Source of the DNA: Utricularia gibba
Lineage: Eukaryota; Streptophyta; Magnoliopsida; Lamiales; Lentibulariaceae
Assembly (NCBI GenBank): GCA_002189035.1
Contig: NEEC01000007.1
Location: 3,410,001-3,474,000, forward strand
Direction: 5' to 3'
Length of the DNA stretch: 64,000 nucleotides
In this document: positions 21,443 to 32,546 of the stretch, piece by piece
How positions within the stretch are numbered: the stretch's first letter is position 1
Layout: every line of letters starts with the position of its first letter
Program-made: the position numbers and the translations under genes
Notes under the pieces: model-generated
Databases searched by the model: none
Seen by the model: only the letters and a program-made list of their open reading frames with translations
What the model was told of the DNA's origin: nothing

Positions 21443-22708
21443 ATGGGTAGTGGGTTTGTTGGAAGAAGCTTGGATACTATCAGGAAGAAGAAAAGATGGA
21501 TACTTTGGATGGGGGTGATCGGATTTTCAAGTTATGGTGCGTACAAAGTCTATCATATGCCTTCTGTTGCTCGGAAGAGGAAGAGAATCTCGAAATTGCT
21601 TGCATCCCTAGTTTCAGTGGCTGAAATGGTAACTGATTCTGCTGAGACTGTAGCTCTAGTTTCAAGGGATATCAAGGACTTCCTGAGTTCTGACGCAGAC
21701 GAATTACCCAATAGTCTGAAGCAATTGTCTAAGATTGCTCGGTCTGAAGAGTTCTCCAACGTTGCGGTCACTGTATCTCAGGCCATGACAGTTGGGATTT
21801 TAAGAGGCTGTAGAGGGGAAAATGACAACAGCGGGATTACTGCGCGAAGTGATGGATCAACATTTCCAGATAGAGTTGTTGATAAACTGATGTCAAGTGC
21901 TGGGACAGGGTTTGTCTCAGTTGTTGTTGGTAGCTTTGCGAGGAACTTGGTTTTAGGTTTCTGTGGGAATGGTGGAATGGACAAGAGGTTGAGTGAAGAT
22001 AGCTGGTTTGGATTGGATAATGAGAAGTCGTTGCCTTCATGGATACGAGTGTTGTCGGATGATCGGTCCAAATTGTTCGTCGCTGATTGTATCAAGACGT
22101 TTGTCAGCACCGCGGTTGCGGTTTATCTTGACAAAACAATGCATATCAACTTCATAGATGACGTGCTCAGTACTGTGACTGATCCTAAGCATCAGAACAA
22201 GGTGACTGATCTTTTGGTAGCTCTCTCCAACGGGGCTGTCGAAACACTTGTCAAGACTTCCCATGAAGTGCTCACCGCTTCAAAGCGAAGCCCCACTTTC
22301 CATTCCAATCACTCGGTGTCCGTTCTTGATGACAGTGATAATGAATCAGCAAATGGGGAGGAAAAGCTGGGGGTCGAGACAGAACCTTTTCAAAGAACAG
22401 GGATGAATAATGGGTACAGTGATCTGGAGAGCAACGGATGGATAAGCAGTGTTTCATCGACCCTCACCGTCCCAAGCAACCGGAAGTTTCTGCTTGATGT
22501 CACCGGAAGGGTGGCCTTCGAGACGGTCAGGTCGATGACTCAGCTCCTCTGGTCCAAAATCTCTGAAACCATGAAAACAAATCTGCACGTGAAGAGAGGA
22601 TTTGAGGTTGTGAGTTATGTTGGCGCCAAGTCTTTGGTTGTGCTCACCGTATGCCTTGCGCTGCTTCTGCACATCATTGGCGACTCTCGAGCTCTTGTTC
22701 TACTCTGA
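21443..22708 (+). CDS. PHLOEM PROTEIN 2-LIKE A10-like protein
   Basis: The frame encodes about 421 residues matching the plant family named after Arabidopsis protein PHLOEM PROTEIN 2-LIKE A10. I place the start at the ATG at 21443 (MGSGFVG), because the open frame extends upstream only through non-ATG codons. Residues about 19-38 (WILWMGVIGFSSYGAYKVYH) form a likely N-terminal membrane helix followed by a basic patch (RKRKRISK). The conserved core includes LVSVAEMVTDSAETVALVS and PNSLKQLSKIARSEEF. A second hydrophobic segment near the C-terminus (SLVVLTVCLALLLHII) suggests another membrane anchor. Despite the family name, I see no PP2/Nictaba lectin domain. Its function is not established. 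The gene is intronless and downstream of MCTP on the same strand. Confidence 0.88.
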   Translation: MGSGFVGRSLDTIRKKKRWILWMGVIGFSSYGAYKVYHMPSVARKRKRISKLLASLVSVAEMVTDSAETVALVSRDIKDFLSSDADELPNSLKQLSKIARSEEFSNVAVTVSQAMTVGILRGCRGENDNSGITARSDGSTFPDRVVDKLMSSAGTGFVSVVVGSFARNLVLGFCGNGGMDKRLSEDSWFGLDNEKSLPSWIRVLSDDRSKLFVADCIKTFVSTAVAVYLDKTMHINFIDDVLSTVTDPKHQNKVTDLLVALSNGAVETLVKTSHEVLTASKRSPTFHSNHSVSVLDDSDNESANGEEKLGVETEPFQRTGMNNGYSDLESNGWISSVSSTLTVPSNRKFLLDVTGRVAFETVRSMTQLLWSKISETMKTNLHVKRGFEVVSYVGAKSLVVLTVCLALLLHIIGDSRALVLL

Positions 22709-23141
22709 GGATGCGTCCAGATCCATGACGTAGAGGGTCGTAGCCATTGTCCAGATTCTTCAGTAAGTACAGGAAGCAAAGAAAGATTGAATTCCAATTG
22801 CAAATACAAAACTACTGGAGCTACTGCAACTGGGTTCTTTTAGAGCTGAAGGAGAGGCCATATTTTAAATTTTCAAATAATTAAATGTTCATATGCAAAG
22901 TAGTTCTATTAAAAAAAACCACAAACACACACACAAATATCAATTCATTATCATGGCTGTCAGGGTGTGTGCGCTTTAGAAAGCTCTGTTGGTAGTGGTG
23001 ACTGGAGCCAAAGAAAACCGTCCAATTGGAAGATTCTCATGCCGTACGCTGCCACGTGTGGTGTTATTGCAGTCAACTCGAAGTGCGAAATATAAGAATT
23101 TAGTCTGCGAATCTCGGTGGTGTTTCCGATTCAGGTTCAAG
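22709..23141. other. intergenic
   Basis: No gene is supported. The interval contains the 3' flank of the PP2-A10-like gene, a short CA-rich stretch near 22920 and the presumed promoter of the KIAA0930 homologue. Confidence 0.5.
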
Positions 23142-25827
23142 ATGATCGGCGATGGATCGCAAGTCCCATCTCGGTAAAAAGTTCAGTTTTTTTATTTTAA
23201 TTCTCCTCAGGGTTCATTTGCCCAGAAGTTGCGATTTCGTGTGGTATGCTTGTCCACAAATGTGTCATCCCGTAGGAATGAATTGCTGGGTATGGTCAGA
23301 AAGCACTCAAAGTCGTTGCAGGAAACAGCGTTAGACGTGAACGAGAAGGATGATGTCGAAATGGATCCGCGTTTCTGGCATGATTTAACCGATTTGTACT
23401 TTTTTCGTGTTCGGGAGGCCGGAGGCCGTGAGGATGATGATCTTGTGTTCTTTGTAAAGAAAATGGCGAGTCTTTACTCTTTACACGCCTCTGTAATTGT
23501 TCTAGTTTTGCATGTGGGCTTGTGATTGAAAGGATTAATCGATGTTGATGTGTTTGCAGACACCAAGCCATGGCGGCAATGCTGGTGGTGATTCTCCGTA
23601 CTTTGTCCGCAGGTGGGCACCCAAGGTAAAGGAACCACACATGTGATGATGGACTCATCTTTCTGCATTATGTCCCGCGTTCGGGATTTTAGATTCCGGA
23701 TTGAAAATTGAGACCGCGAATAGAACTAGATTGTTTATTGATGATGATTACAACCTTCATCTTGATTAAAATGAAAATTTAACGTCAACAAGCGTGATGG
23801 AAAACAGGCTATCATTTTTACAACATGAATTTCCAGTTATGCATGCCTGACAAAATTTAGTTTATTGGTACAGTTGGATGACTTGATAAGTGAGGTTTCA
23901 ATGATCATAGACTGGAGGAGATCGTTCTTACTCAATTTGATTGCTCATACTTGCTTCAGTGTGACCGTTGCAATATGCAGGTAATTGAAAACTGCATGAA
24001 TCCTTCTTGAGGGGATTTCGTTTGTTTTAGCTTCATCTAGAACTGTTTGAATATTTTGTTGAGATTGGTACTTGAATTCATGTATCACTTATTTCTGAAG
24101 CTTGTGAATTTTTATATTGCCTATAGTCATCAGGTCCTTCAGCAATATCAGGCAGACCAAGTCAAAAGTTTGTCTCCCATCTATAAGGTATCTGATATTG
24201 TAATCTATATCATTGCATACTTCCAGGTTATTTTGCCATTTTTCAGACGATGATCTTGTCTAATAGATTCTGTTAGTTGCAAGGCTTTTCAGTTTGCTTT
24301 TTAATACAGGAGGGTGTGAAAAGTAACATGGTGCATTGTAGTTTAGGAACATTTATTGGTGCACTTGTGTTCTCAGTGACTGACTTGATATTTTAGATTA
24401 CTCTAATAATATCCCGGACAGCAATCTGATGCATTAGTGTTTTCCCTAACTGTATTCTGTTGAATAGGTTGTGAAGATGGTGTACGCTTCTCCAAGTCGC
24501 ATTAATTTCCATTTGGACTCTAGGAAGGCAAGTTATGTCATATGAACCATCTGAATGACCCAATGTTCTATACCTTTTCCATTTTCTGCATCTGTTTTGT
24601 AGTTACAATTGTCATCATTCAGGATGACGAAACAGAACCTGCATATCCAGATATATGTTTTGCTGTGGATGACTTTGATTCAACATTTGATGCTGTGGTA
24701 AGGTGGATGCTACTATTTTTTTTCTTCTTACCAGAGGGTTACACATTTTTCGGTGGCCCTGAAGGTTTTGGTCACTAAGATTCATTTGTCTTAGTTTCTA
24801 TCCACAGTAACTGTTGGCTCATCCATGAAATCAAAGCTTATATTATTGTAGGTGTTGACTGATACGGACCACTGCTATTGTGTACTACTAAATGCAAATG
24901 ACGGGGCAGCGTTTCCTCATGATACAAATCAAGTGCAAGTCACAGAGTCGAAGACTTCTGCTTCAGAGGACCACCACTCGACACATGGAAAGGTTAAGAA
25001 GTCCAAGGTATGTTGCTGTTATTTGCATAGGTTACAACTTTTTTTCCCCGGAAATCTGATAACAGAAGCATCTGGTACAGGTCACCCTTTTCTCAGGGTT
25101 CGTCAGCTATCAAATGGTCAGAGAAGCATATGACTGTAATGATTTCCTCATACTGAAGCTATCTTTGTCATGTTTTTCTGCGTAATTTTCATGGTTAATT
25201 GGAACCTCTTCAAACTTGACTGAACAATCTTCCTTTGAAATTTTTGTTTTTTTCATCTTGTTTTCATCTAATTTTCAGCTGGAAGACCTGGTTTTGGAAG
25301 CCTTTTGTCATTTGGCCATTCGTCTGGGAAAACTGACAGGATTTTCATGAAAGGTCCTGGTGGCCGTGGCGAAGTAGAGGTAGCTGTGTCTGGTATTCTA
25401 GGCAAGTACCAGAACTCGCTTCTTTTTTTGGTGGAAGAATCACCTCGTGATAAATGAATTTTTTATGCTAAATCCGACTCATATTTTCCCACACAGATCA
25501 AAGCAAGTCTGAGATAAGCCCCAAGTCACCTATTCAAACACCTAAAAAAGGCATAGGCATTGGGTCTATTGTTCGGACGGCAGCTTCTGTTGCATCAACA
25601 GCAGCAAAACATGCATATGCAGCTGCCTCGTCGGGTCGACATTCTGATGAAGAGATGCTGCCCTTGAAGTGCTGTCTTATGTCTGTGTCATTACCCTGGG
25701 AAGCCATTGCTCATGATCTGTTGTTCAAGGTGACGAGCTCTCCTATACCTTCCCTTTCAAGATAATGCATCCATTCGAACTCAACAATTTCTGTCATCTT
25801 TAGGGAACTCCCCCAGTGTCAATGTAG
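23142..25827 (+). CDS. KIAA0930 homologue, 12 exons
   Basis: Twelve exons join in one frame to give 409 residues: 23142-23173, 23276-23513, 23560-23625, 23874-23980, 24127-24187, 24468-24527, 24623-24697, 24852-25007, 25081-25135, 25279-25401, 25497-25729 and 25804-25827. The product matches the eukaryotic family of human KIAA0930 (C22orf9), whose function is unknown. Landmarks shared with the animal proteins include FWHDLTDLYFF, YFVRRWAPK, YASPSRINFHLDSRK, AYPDICFAVDDFDSTFDAV, the MKGPGGRGEVEVAVSG block and the C-terminal LPLKCCLMSVSLPW. Introns after exons 6 and 10 start with GCAAGT rather than GT; both give the only frame-preserving junctions. The exon 2 donor and the start codon are the least certain choices. 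No signal peptide or membrane segment is evident, apart from a hydrophobic patch (SVIVLVLH) near residue 85. Confidence 0.87.
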
Positions 25828-26241
25828 CAGATGCTCGTGGATGACTCCAACGCATTGTAAAGTACTTTGATTGCCGTGTCCTGTAGATTTGAGCTTGCAA
25901 GGCATAATTCCGTGGACGCTTGTGAAATTCTGTTGCTCCTCTGGACCCTACTACTCCATGCCTTCTTTCTTTCATTTTCTCTTGTCACACTGCTTCCCTA
26001 AAATTCTAGTAGAAGCAGAGCTGCTAAGCACTCTTGTGAAGAATTCCGTAGTTGGGATGGTTTCTTTCAATTTTCAAACTTACAGCAGCCACTAAAGGTT
26101 ATCAGTTCATGGCCGGAACCATGGAATGAAATTATTCAACGATGGTGTGCATAGAGTAGCTTTTTCCCACAGCAACAAGCACAAAGGGCGGTGGACACAC
26201 CAACGGGGATGGGATGGGATGGGATGATGATCTCCTTGTTG
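25828..26241. other. convergent intergenic region
   Basis: This lies between the stop of the KIAA0930 homologue (plus strand) and the small minus-strand ORF. No gene is supported; it presumably carries the two 3' untranslated regions. A short GGGAT tandem run (GGGATGGGATGGGATGGGATGATG) sits at about 26208-26230. Confidence 0.5.
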
Positions 26242-26652
26242 TTAGTGCAGGCGTGACTTGGACAACGGGGTTTGCGATAATCGAATCATTCTGCTTTCCT
26301 CCATCCTGGAGCACGATATGTTTCTTAGTGAAAAGTGTGATGAAAAATTCTTCATCAACCTGAGAGCTCGACCTCTCTTGCTGTCGCTGCCACTCCGACG
26401 ATGATCCCAATCATTTTTATCGTCGCTGCTCGTCGTCGTCACCTTTTTGTACGCGATGAAAAAGGGATCTTCTTCGTCTTTTACGGCCTTCGAAGGCGGG
26501 TGAAAGCTGTACGGCGGAAGTGGGATCTGAATATCTCGGGAGGTGATCGTTCTGCCACCACGTACCGGTGGTGGTGGCAGAGCATGGCGACGATCTCTGA
26601 CCGAGCTCCGGGCACCTGATTCCGAGTTGAAAGGTGGCTCCATAACGCTCAT
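26242..26652 (-). CDS. small plant-type basic protein, unknown function (136 aa)
   Basis: A minus-strand frame of 136 codons starts MSVMEPPFNSESG. It has a Pro-rich middle (ALPPPPVRGG and IPLPPYSFHPPS), the segment DPFFIAYKKVTTT, and a basic Ser/Arg-rich C-terminus (NFSSHFSLRNISCSRMEESRM). I do not recognise a named family, but the layout (a Pro-rich leader followed by a short FFxAYKK block and a basic tail) looks protein-like and codon use is ordinary for this window. It could start at the second Met. It lies downstream of the RRM gene on the same strand, about 650 bp from its stop. Confidence 0.45.
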   Translation of the reverse strand: MSVMEPPFNSESGARSSVRDRRHALPPPPVRGGRTITSRDIQIPLPPYSFHPPSKAVKDEEDPFFIAYKKVTTTSSDDKNDWDHRRSGSDSKRGRALRLMKNFSSHFSLRNISCSRMEESRMIRLSQTPLSKSRLH

Positions 26653-27300
26653 GCGTGTGGGATGAATGAGATACCTTGATCCCTTATATATGGAAGATGG
26701 CCTGAATACTCATTGTCTTGAAAGTAGATCTTGTTCAATGAACCAGTTTGAATTCTAAGCCGGTAACTGATGATTTTCCGCACGTCAGATGGATCGAAAG
26801 GATGAGTGAAGCAAGTAAAACGTGAAAGAGAAACACGGCTCGCTGCTTTTGCAACTGAAAAGGAAATGGGCAATACGCAATAACTTCAATCATAAAGTTA
26901 TTACCAACAGCAGCATCAAAACAGACACATCTCCCCTATGCCGCAATTGTTATGTTACTATCTCTCCAAGTGGTTGATCCATACTTACCAAAAAGAGTGT
27001 TTTCGAGTTGAACGGAAAGGGTGTATATTGTGAGAGAACCATGTTGATACCCAGAACAAGAATCAAATGAAGCGTACGAGTTACAATTACAACTGAATCA
27101 GCAGCTACGGGCCCTGATACATCAACCGTGAAGGCAAGGAAACGGGCCTCATCTTTGGGAGATTAGCATTACATCTAAGGCAAAAGCAACCCAGTGGAAA
27201 TCAACAGATACTGCAATTCTTGGTGTCAGGAAAGTCGGTCAATATCCACACTTCTGAACTAACTAGTCAGCTTTACTTTGCAACTTCACATGGTTCCTCC
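26653..27300. other. 3' flank of the RRM gene
   Basis: No gene is supported. On the minus strand this is the presumed 3' untranslated region of the RRM gene and then the promoter of the small ORF at 26242-26652. A frame at 26649-26873 is short and has no domain. Confidence 0.4.
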
Positions 27301-28569
27301 TCATCTTCCAGCGCTAAGTTTGTCTCCAGCAGCCCCAGAAGTCCTGTCAGTACAAGAAACATGGAAGGCAGCATCTTTAGTTGTTGCAACACCGTCTTCT
27401 TGACCATGCATGACTTCCAGTTTCCCTGATTTCACATCGATTCTAGTGCCTAAAATTGAATTATATCCATTTGCAGTGCAAGCCATTACTCCAGTACCAC
27501 CATTTATGTAGGCTGGATAAAAGGGAGCAGCAGTCTCTGAAAGAATCAAACTACCCTTGACAACAAGGGCTCCATTTCTCCATTGACTCCTTGGATCAAT
27601 TGGAGCAAACCCATAGCTGATTCCAGTATAATTCCCAGCAGAATAAACACTGTTAAACGTACTGGCTCCATATGGATAACCAGCAATTCCAGTAGGAAAG
27701 TATCCAAATCCCTGACCGTAACTTGGGTATCCAACTTGCTGATAAGAATACGAATCTGGAGTTCCTCCAACGCATAACTTCACATTACAGGTACCGTTTG
27801 TTCCATCCTTGGGAACTGCCCGTTTTACCTCCACAAGCTTCCCACATAGCTCATGGAAGTTGGTCTGCATTACTTCTTCAAGTGAATCCTCAGAGTCGAA
27901 AGTAATAAAGCCAAAGCCCCTTGGCCTCTGTGTCATGCTGTCATGCATCACAACTACATCAGTAATTTTACCGAATTTCTCAAAATAACGCCGGAATTCC
28001 TCCTCTGTTACACTGGCGGACAAACCCCCTACGAAAATCTTCTTCGTTCGAAAATAATGGTGAGTCCTGATACCGTTTCTGTTAAACCCTTGGATACGGG
28101 ATTGTTGGCTTTGTTGCTCGCTTCTTGGGATAGCCCTTTTCACTTCCACCTGCCCAATATTGACAAAATTTTCAGAGAACAAAAAATAAACTGCTCATTT
28201 GAGTCTTTGACAAGAAAAAAGAAACTGCACAACCACTAGACAGCGAAAAAAGATACCTAGAACAAAATGCACTAGGGTAAATGTATATGAGAAGGAAACC
28301 CTAAAATTGGGAACTAACATCCACAAGCACCATACCCTTCTGTCGAGAATCCTGTGCACTTCCTGCAGTGTACGCTCGACGGCAGAGGACTCCAAGAAGG
28401 TGACAAATGCAAAACCCCTAGGAACGCCAGAATTCCGATCCTTGGCAACAACTGAGCTGAGTACCGTGCCGTACTTCCTAAAATGGTCCCTAAGAATATC
28501 GTCCGTCGTCTCCCACGAAATCCCGCCGATGAAAAGCTTATTCTGGTCCGCTACTACCATACCACCCAT
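27301..28569 (-). CDS. two-RRM RNA-binding protein (hnRNP A/B- or Musashi-like)
   Basis: Two exons on the minus strand (28569-28336 and 28149-27301) join in frame to give 360 residues. Exon 1 begins MGGMVVADQNK and carries RRM1 with RNP2 LFIGGI (residues 12-17) and RNP1 RGFAFVTF. The intron falls between LDRR and VEVKRAIPR. Exon 2 carries RRM2 (about 115-190) with RNP2 IFVGGL and RNP1 RGFGFITF, then a Gly/Tyr/Ser-rich tail (SYQQVGYPSYGQGFGYFP) of low complexity. This is the arrangement of plant hnRNP A/B-like proteins that bind mRNA in nucleus or cytoplasm. The C-terminal 60 residues (from about TANGYNS) look less typical, so a further intron near the end cannot be ruled out. A hAT transposon lies 250 bp upstream of the start codon. 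Confidence 0.88.
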
Positions 28570-28820
28570 CAGGAACCCTATTTCAAAAACTGGAAGCGAA
28601 ACAGAACACAGATTTCACAGGAGGAACCTAGGGCTTGCTGGTGGGAAAATTAATTTGGAGGGAAACAAGAGAGAGAAGGCACCGGGGGACAGCAAAGACA
28701 ACATCATCTGAACCTGTTTGTGACATTTTTCTCAAAATGAAAAAGGAAAACAAAGTTTTTTCACAGTTTACAAAATTCAATATTCGTTCACTGAACGGCG
28801 TCGTTTCATATCGAATAAAC

Positions 28821-31800
28821 TAGGGCTGCAAACGAGTCCAACCAGCTCGCGAGCTTTTTTGAGCCGGCTCGAACTCGACTCAACTACAGCTCGGCTTGAT
28901 CGAACTCGAGCCGAGCCAATATCGAGCTCGAGCTCTCGAGCCGAGCTTGAGCTTAGTATTTCAAAGTTCGAACCTCGTGAGCCGGCTCGCGAGCTTTTTT
29001 ACAAAAAATATTTAATAATATCAATAATTTAAATACTATCAAATCAACATATTTAATATGAAAAATAAATTATACCATAAATATATCATAATATTTTATT
29101 ATTTTAGAAATTCAATCAATTCCTATAATTACAAATAGTCTAGTAATATAAAATTAAATATCAATCATATATATTATATTATTTAAAATGAATATATGAT
29201 AAATATATATGATTATTTACATTTGATGTGACAATTCACAATTCCAAATTTCAAGAAACTTTTCTTCTACCTATTAATTAGATTAGATTCATGAGCTACT
29301 TTTTGTTTTTTGTTATCGAAAAGATCTTTGAATCCTTTTTTTCATTAAAACCTCAAACTCAAATCCAATACTCAAACCGGTAAGTACTCAAAATTGTGAT
29401 TCTTGTTTTACTTTTTTTATTTCTTCAAGTTCTACTTTTGAATGAATCTGTTTGGAAATCATTTTGTTTCTTTTTTCGTGTATATCAAATTTAAGCGTAT
29501 GGTGCAGGAGTTTATCCATGGATACTCATGTTATTAATGATGAAGAAATCCATGATGAATTTGAAACCGGTATGAAAGATGCAAATATAGAAGAACATGG
29601 TGATGATTTGGGTGACAATCAAGTTGTAAAGAGATCAAAGAAATCTGATGTGTGGAAAAATTTTAGAGATTGGGTTGATCCTACCCACAATCTTCTAAAA
29701 AATCAGTGTATTTATTGCAACAAGTTTTTTAAAAAAAGCAAAGGTGCTCCTACATCAACTTTGAGAAGGCACATTGAAAGTTGTGAGGTATTGAAAAAAA
29801 AATTTTTGATAGATTTAAACAAACAACACTAAATGTTGTTTCTGATGGAGATCCAAACAATTCACTTGTTATTACCGATGAAAAGTATGATGAGGGAAAG
29901 GTGAAGGAAATTGTAGGAGATTGGATTGTAATGCATGATCATCACTTTACAACTGTGGAAGAGGAAGGATTTAATCGTATGATGAGATATACAAATTCTC
30001 AGTGGAAAAAAATCTTAAGAGAGAATTTGAAAAAAATATGTGTCAAGAGTTATGAAAAGGAGAAAAAACATTTGATGAGTATTCTGGAAGATGTGAACAA
30101 AGTGGGTTTGACTACTAATTGTTGGAAATCAAAGAGCCAAAAAATTGAATATATGGTGATTACAAGTCATTGGGTTGATGATAACTGAAAAATGCAAAAA
30201 CAAGTGCTAAATTTTATTCACCTTCCACCTCCTCACTCAGGTGCTCACATTGCAAATGCTGTTTGGAGATGTTTAAAGGATTGGAATATCCAACATAAGG
30301 TAAATTGTATTACTGTTGATAATGCTTCTGCTAATGATATTGCACTCAAAGATTTGAAGACTTTTGGGAACTCATTAAAGAAATTGCAATGCAATGGTGA
30401 TTTATTTCATATGCGTTGTTGTGCCCATATTTTGAATTTAATTGCACAAGATGGTATATCTGAAATTGAGGATGTAGTTGATATTGTTCGGGATTGTGTT
30501 GAGTTTATCAGAAAAACTGAAAAAAGGCAGATAGCTTTTTCAGAAATTGTGAAGCAATTGAATCTTCCACATAGAAAATTAATTGATGATTGCAAAACAA
30601 GATGGAACTCAACCTATGAAATGTTGGATGCTGCAATTAAGTTTAAAGATGTTTTCAACAGATATAAAGATGAGGATCCTCAGTTCTATAGATGTCCAAG
30701 TGAAAGTGATTGGAATAAAATTGTTACAATGTGCTTTGTTTTGAAGGTTTTTTGGGATGCAACTCATATATTTTCAGGTACTAATTATCCAACATCAAAT
30801 CTTTTTCTTTAACAAGTAGCAAATGTGAAAGTAATGTTGGATAACAAGTCTCAATCTATGGATTCATTCATAGCAGATATGGCCTCGAATATGAAATTGA
30901 AATTTGATAAATATTGGGGAGAATGCCATCTATTATTATCTATTGCTGCTATTTTAGATCTAAGATTCAAGATGAAGATAATTGATTTTTGTTTTGTTAA
31001 ATTGTATCCATCCTCGCAAGTGGAAGAAAATAAGAAAAAAGTGAAGCAGACTTTGCATACTCTTTTTGATGAGTATATTATTGAATATAGCTTCAGAGAC
31101 TCACATGAAGTACAACAAAGTCATGTGCAAGTGCATTCCCGTGAACTTGAGACATTTAATGAATGTGAAGAAGTTTCAGATTATTGGAATGAATTGAATG
31201 ATTATGTTCAAGAAGATGGTATGGATGCAGTGAAAAAGACTGAACTTGATATATCTAGAGGAGAAGATATTTCAAATAGATGATAGAAAGTGTAATGCAG
31301 AGTTTGATACTCTACAATGGTGGAAAATTGAATCTCCCAAATACAGAATACTCTCGATCATGGCTAGAGATATTTTAAGTATTCTTATAACATCAGTAGC
31401 CTCAGAAGCTTGTTTTAGTGCAAGTAGTAGAGTGATTAACCGATATCGAGCATCATTGTCAACTGATACTATTCAAGTATTAATGTGTGGAGGAGATTGG
31501 TTACATAAAAGATTTAAAGTCACTGAAAAAATCAAGATAATTATTTACTGTATTATTTAATTTTTGTCCATATATTAATAATGTATATCTGCAGAAAAAA
31601 GCAAAAGCAATTGAAATACTGCTTTCGGTTGGTGATTTGCAAACCCAAAATGAAATTCACATTATTTGATGGTAATTATTTAATACATCCTTTACATTTT
31701 TTGATGAGTTTTAACTATTAAGTTTTCATGATATTCATTTTATATATGTTTTCATTTTTTTTACAGTTAATTGGGATTCTAAACATTATTAGGTAATAAT

Positions 31801-32160
31801 GGTCAAAAATAGTTTTTTTTACTTTTAAAAAAGATTAGAACTACTATTTAAATCTGAACATTGTTGTTCTATTATTTGATCAAGTATTTTTCATAGTTTG
31901 TTTTTATTTTGATTGTATTTTATATTTAAATAATTATAATTAAGTATTAAATTTATAAGTTAATTTGAGAGTAAAAACTATACCAATAAAAAAATTTTAT
32001 AAAAATTTTCAAGCTGGCTCGAGCCCGAGCTTGAGCCAAGTTTTCCAGGGATCGACAAACTCAAGCTCGAGCTTGAGCCTAGTAATTTGCAATCGAGCTC
32101 AAGCTCAAGCTTGAAAATTTTCCAAAAGCTTGGCTCGAACTCGGGCACTTAGCAGCCCTA
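28821..32160 (+). mobile_element. complete hAT transposon, 3340 bp, 8-bp target duplication
   Basis: The element starts TAGGGCTGC at 28821 and ends GCAGCCCTA at 32160, so the outer nine bases are perfectly inverted. It is flanked by the same eight bases, GAATAAAC, at 28813-28820 and 32161-32168, the standard duplication size for hAT elements. Both subterminal regions (about 28845-29000 and 32010-32150) are packed with GAGC/GCTC motifs such as AGCTCGAGC, the likely transposase-binding repeats. The interior is AT-rich, unlike the ends, and encodes a disrupted transposase on the plus strand. The perfect duplication and ends suggest a fairly recent insertion. It lies between the divergent-facing upstream side of the RRM gene and the 3' side of the BSD gene, not inside either coding region. 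Confidence 0.95.
29518..31560 (+). pseudogene. hAT transposase, disrupted
   Basis: The reading order is that of a full plant hAT transposase. An N-terminal BED zinc finger (29620-29810) has VWKNFRDWVDP, CIYCNKFFKK and LRRHIESC, giving the C..C..H..C pattern. The RNase H-like catalytic part follows (ITVDNASANDIALKDL, CCAHILNLIAQDG, DCKTRWNSTYEML), then the DUF4413-like block (KYWGECHLLLSIAAILDLRFK) and the C-terminal dimerisation domain (SVASEACFSASSRVINRYRASL). Four lesions break it: a frame change at the A9 run 29794-29802, TGA at 30186, TAA at 30810 and a frame change at about 31235-31260. The product cannot be made in one piece. Confidence 0.92.
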
Positions 32161-32546
32161 GAATAAACCCTTGGAATAATGGAATCATTCGTCTCTGAAA
32201 GGAAGGAACAATGAATCTCATATGCACTTCGAACACAGCGATCAGTCTAAGGCTGCTTACCCTCAAAAGCTATTTACTCATCTGTCTGTAAGGTAAGAAA
32301 CTGCACACTCAACAAAGTGTTAACTCGCAAAAGCTGTTTGTTTGTCACCTTTACTGTGAACATGAAAGCTGAAGTTTTACCGGTAATGGGGACTCCACAG
32401 GCCATGAAGTTGGAAACAGTATGCCCATAGGACGCGGAAAAGCGTCTGGAGTCACTGCTTCATCTCCAAAACAGGAGTGCATGACCTCGGGTTCTGAGGC
32501 ATGGAACTTGAGATAGCAGCCAAAAAATGTGTGTCGTTCCACAGAC
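32161..32546. other. 3' flank of the BSD gene
   Basis: No gene is supported. On the minus strand this is the presumed 3' untranslated region of the BSD-domain gene up to the hAT target duplication. A frame at 32351-32542 has no recognised domain. Confidence 0.45.
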
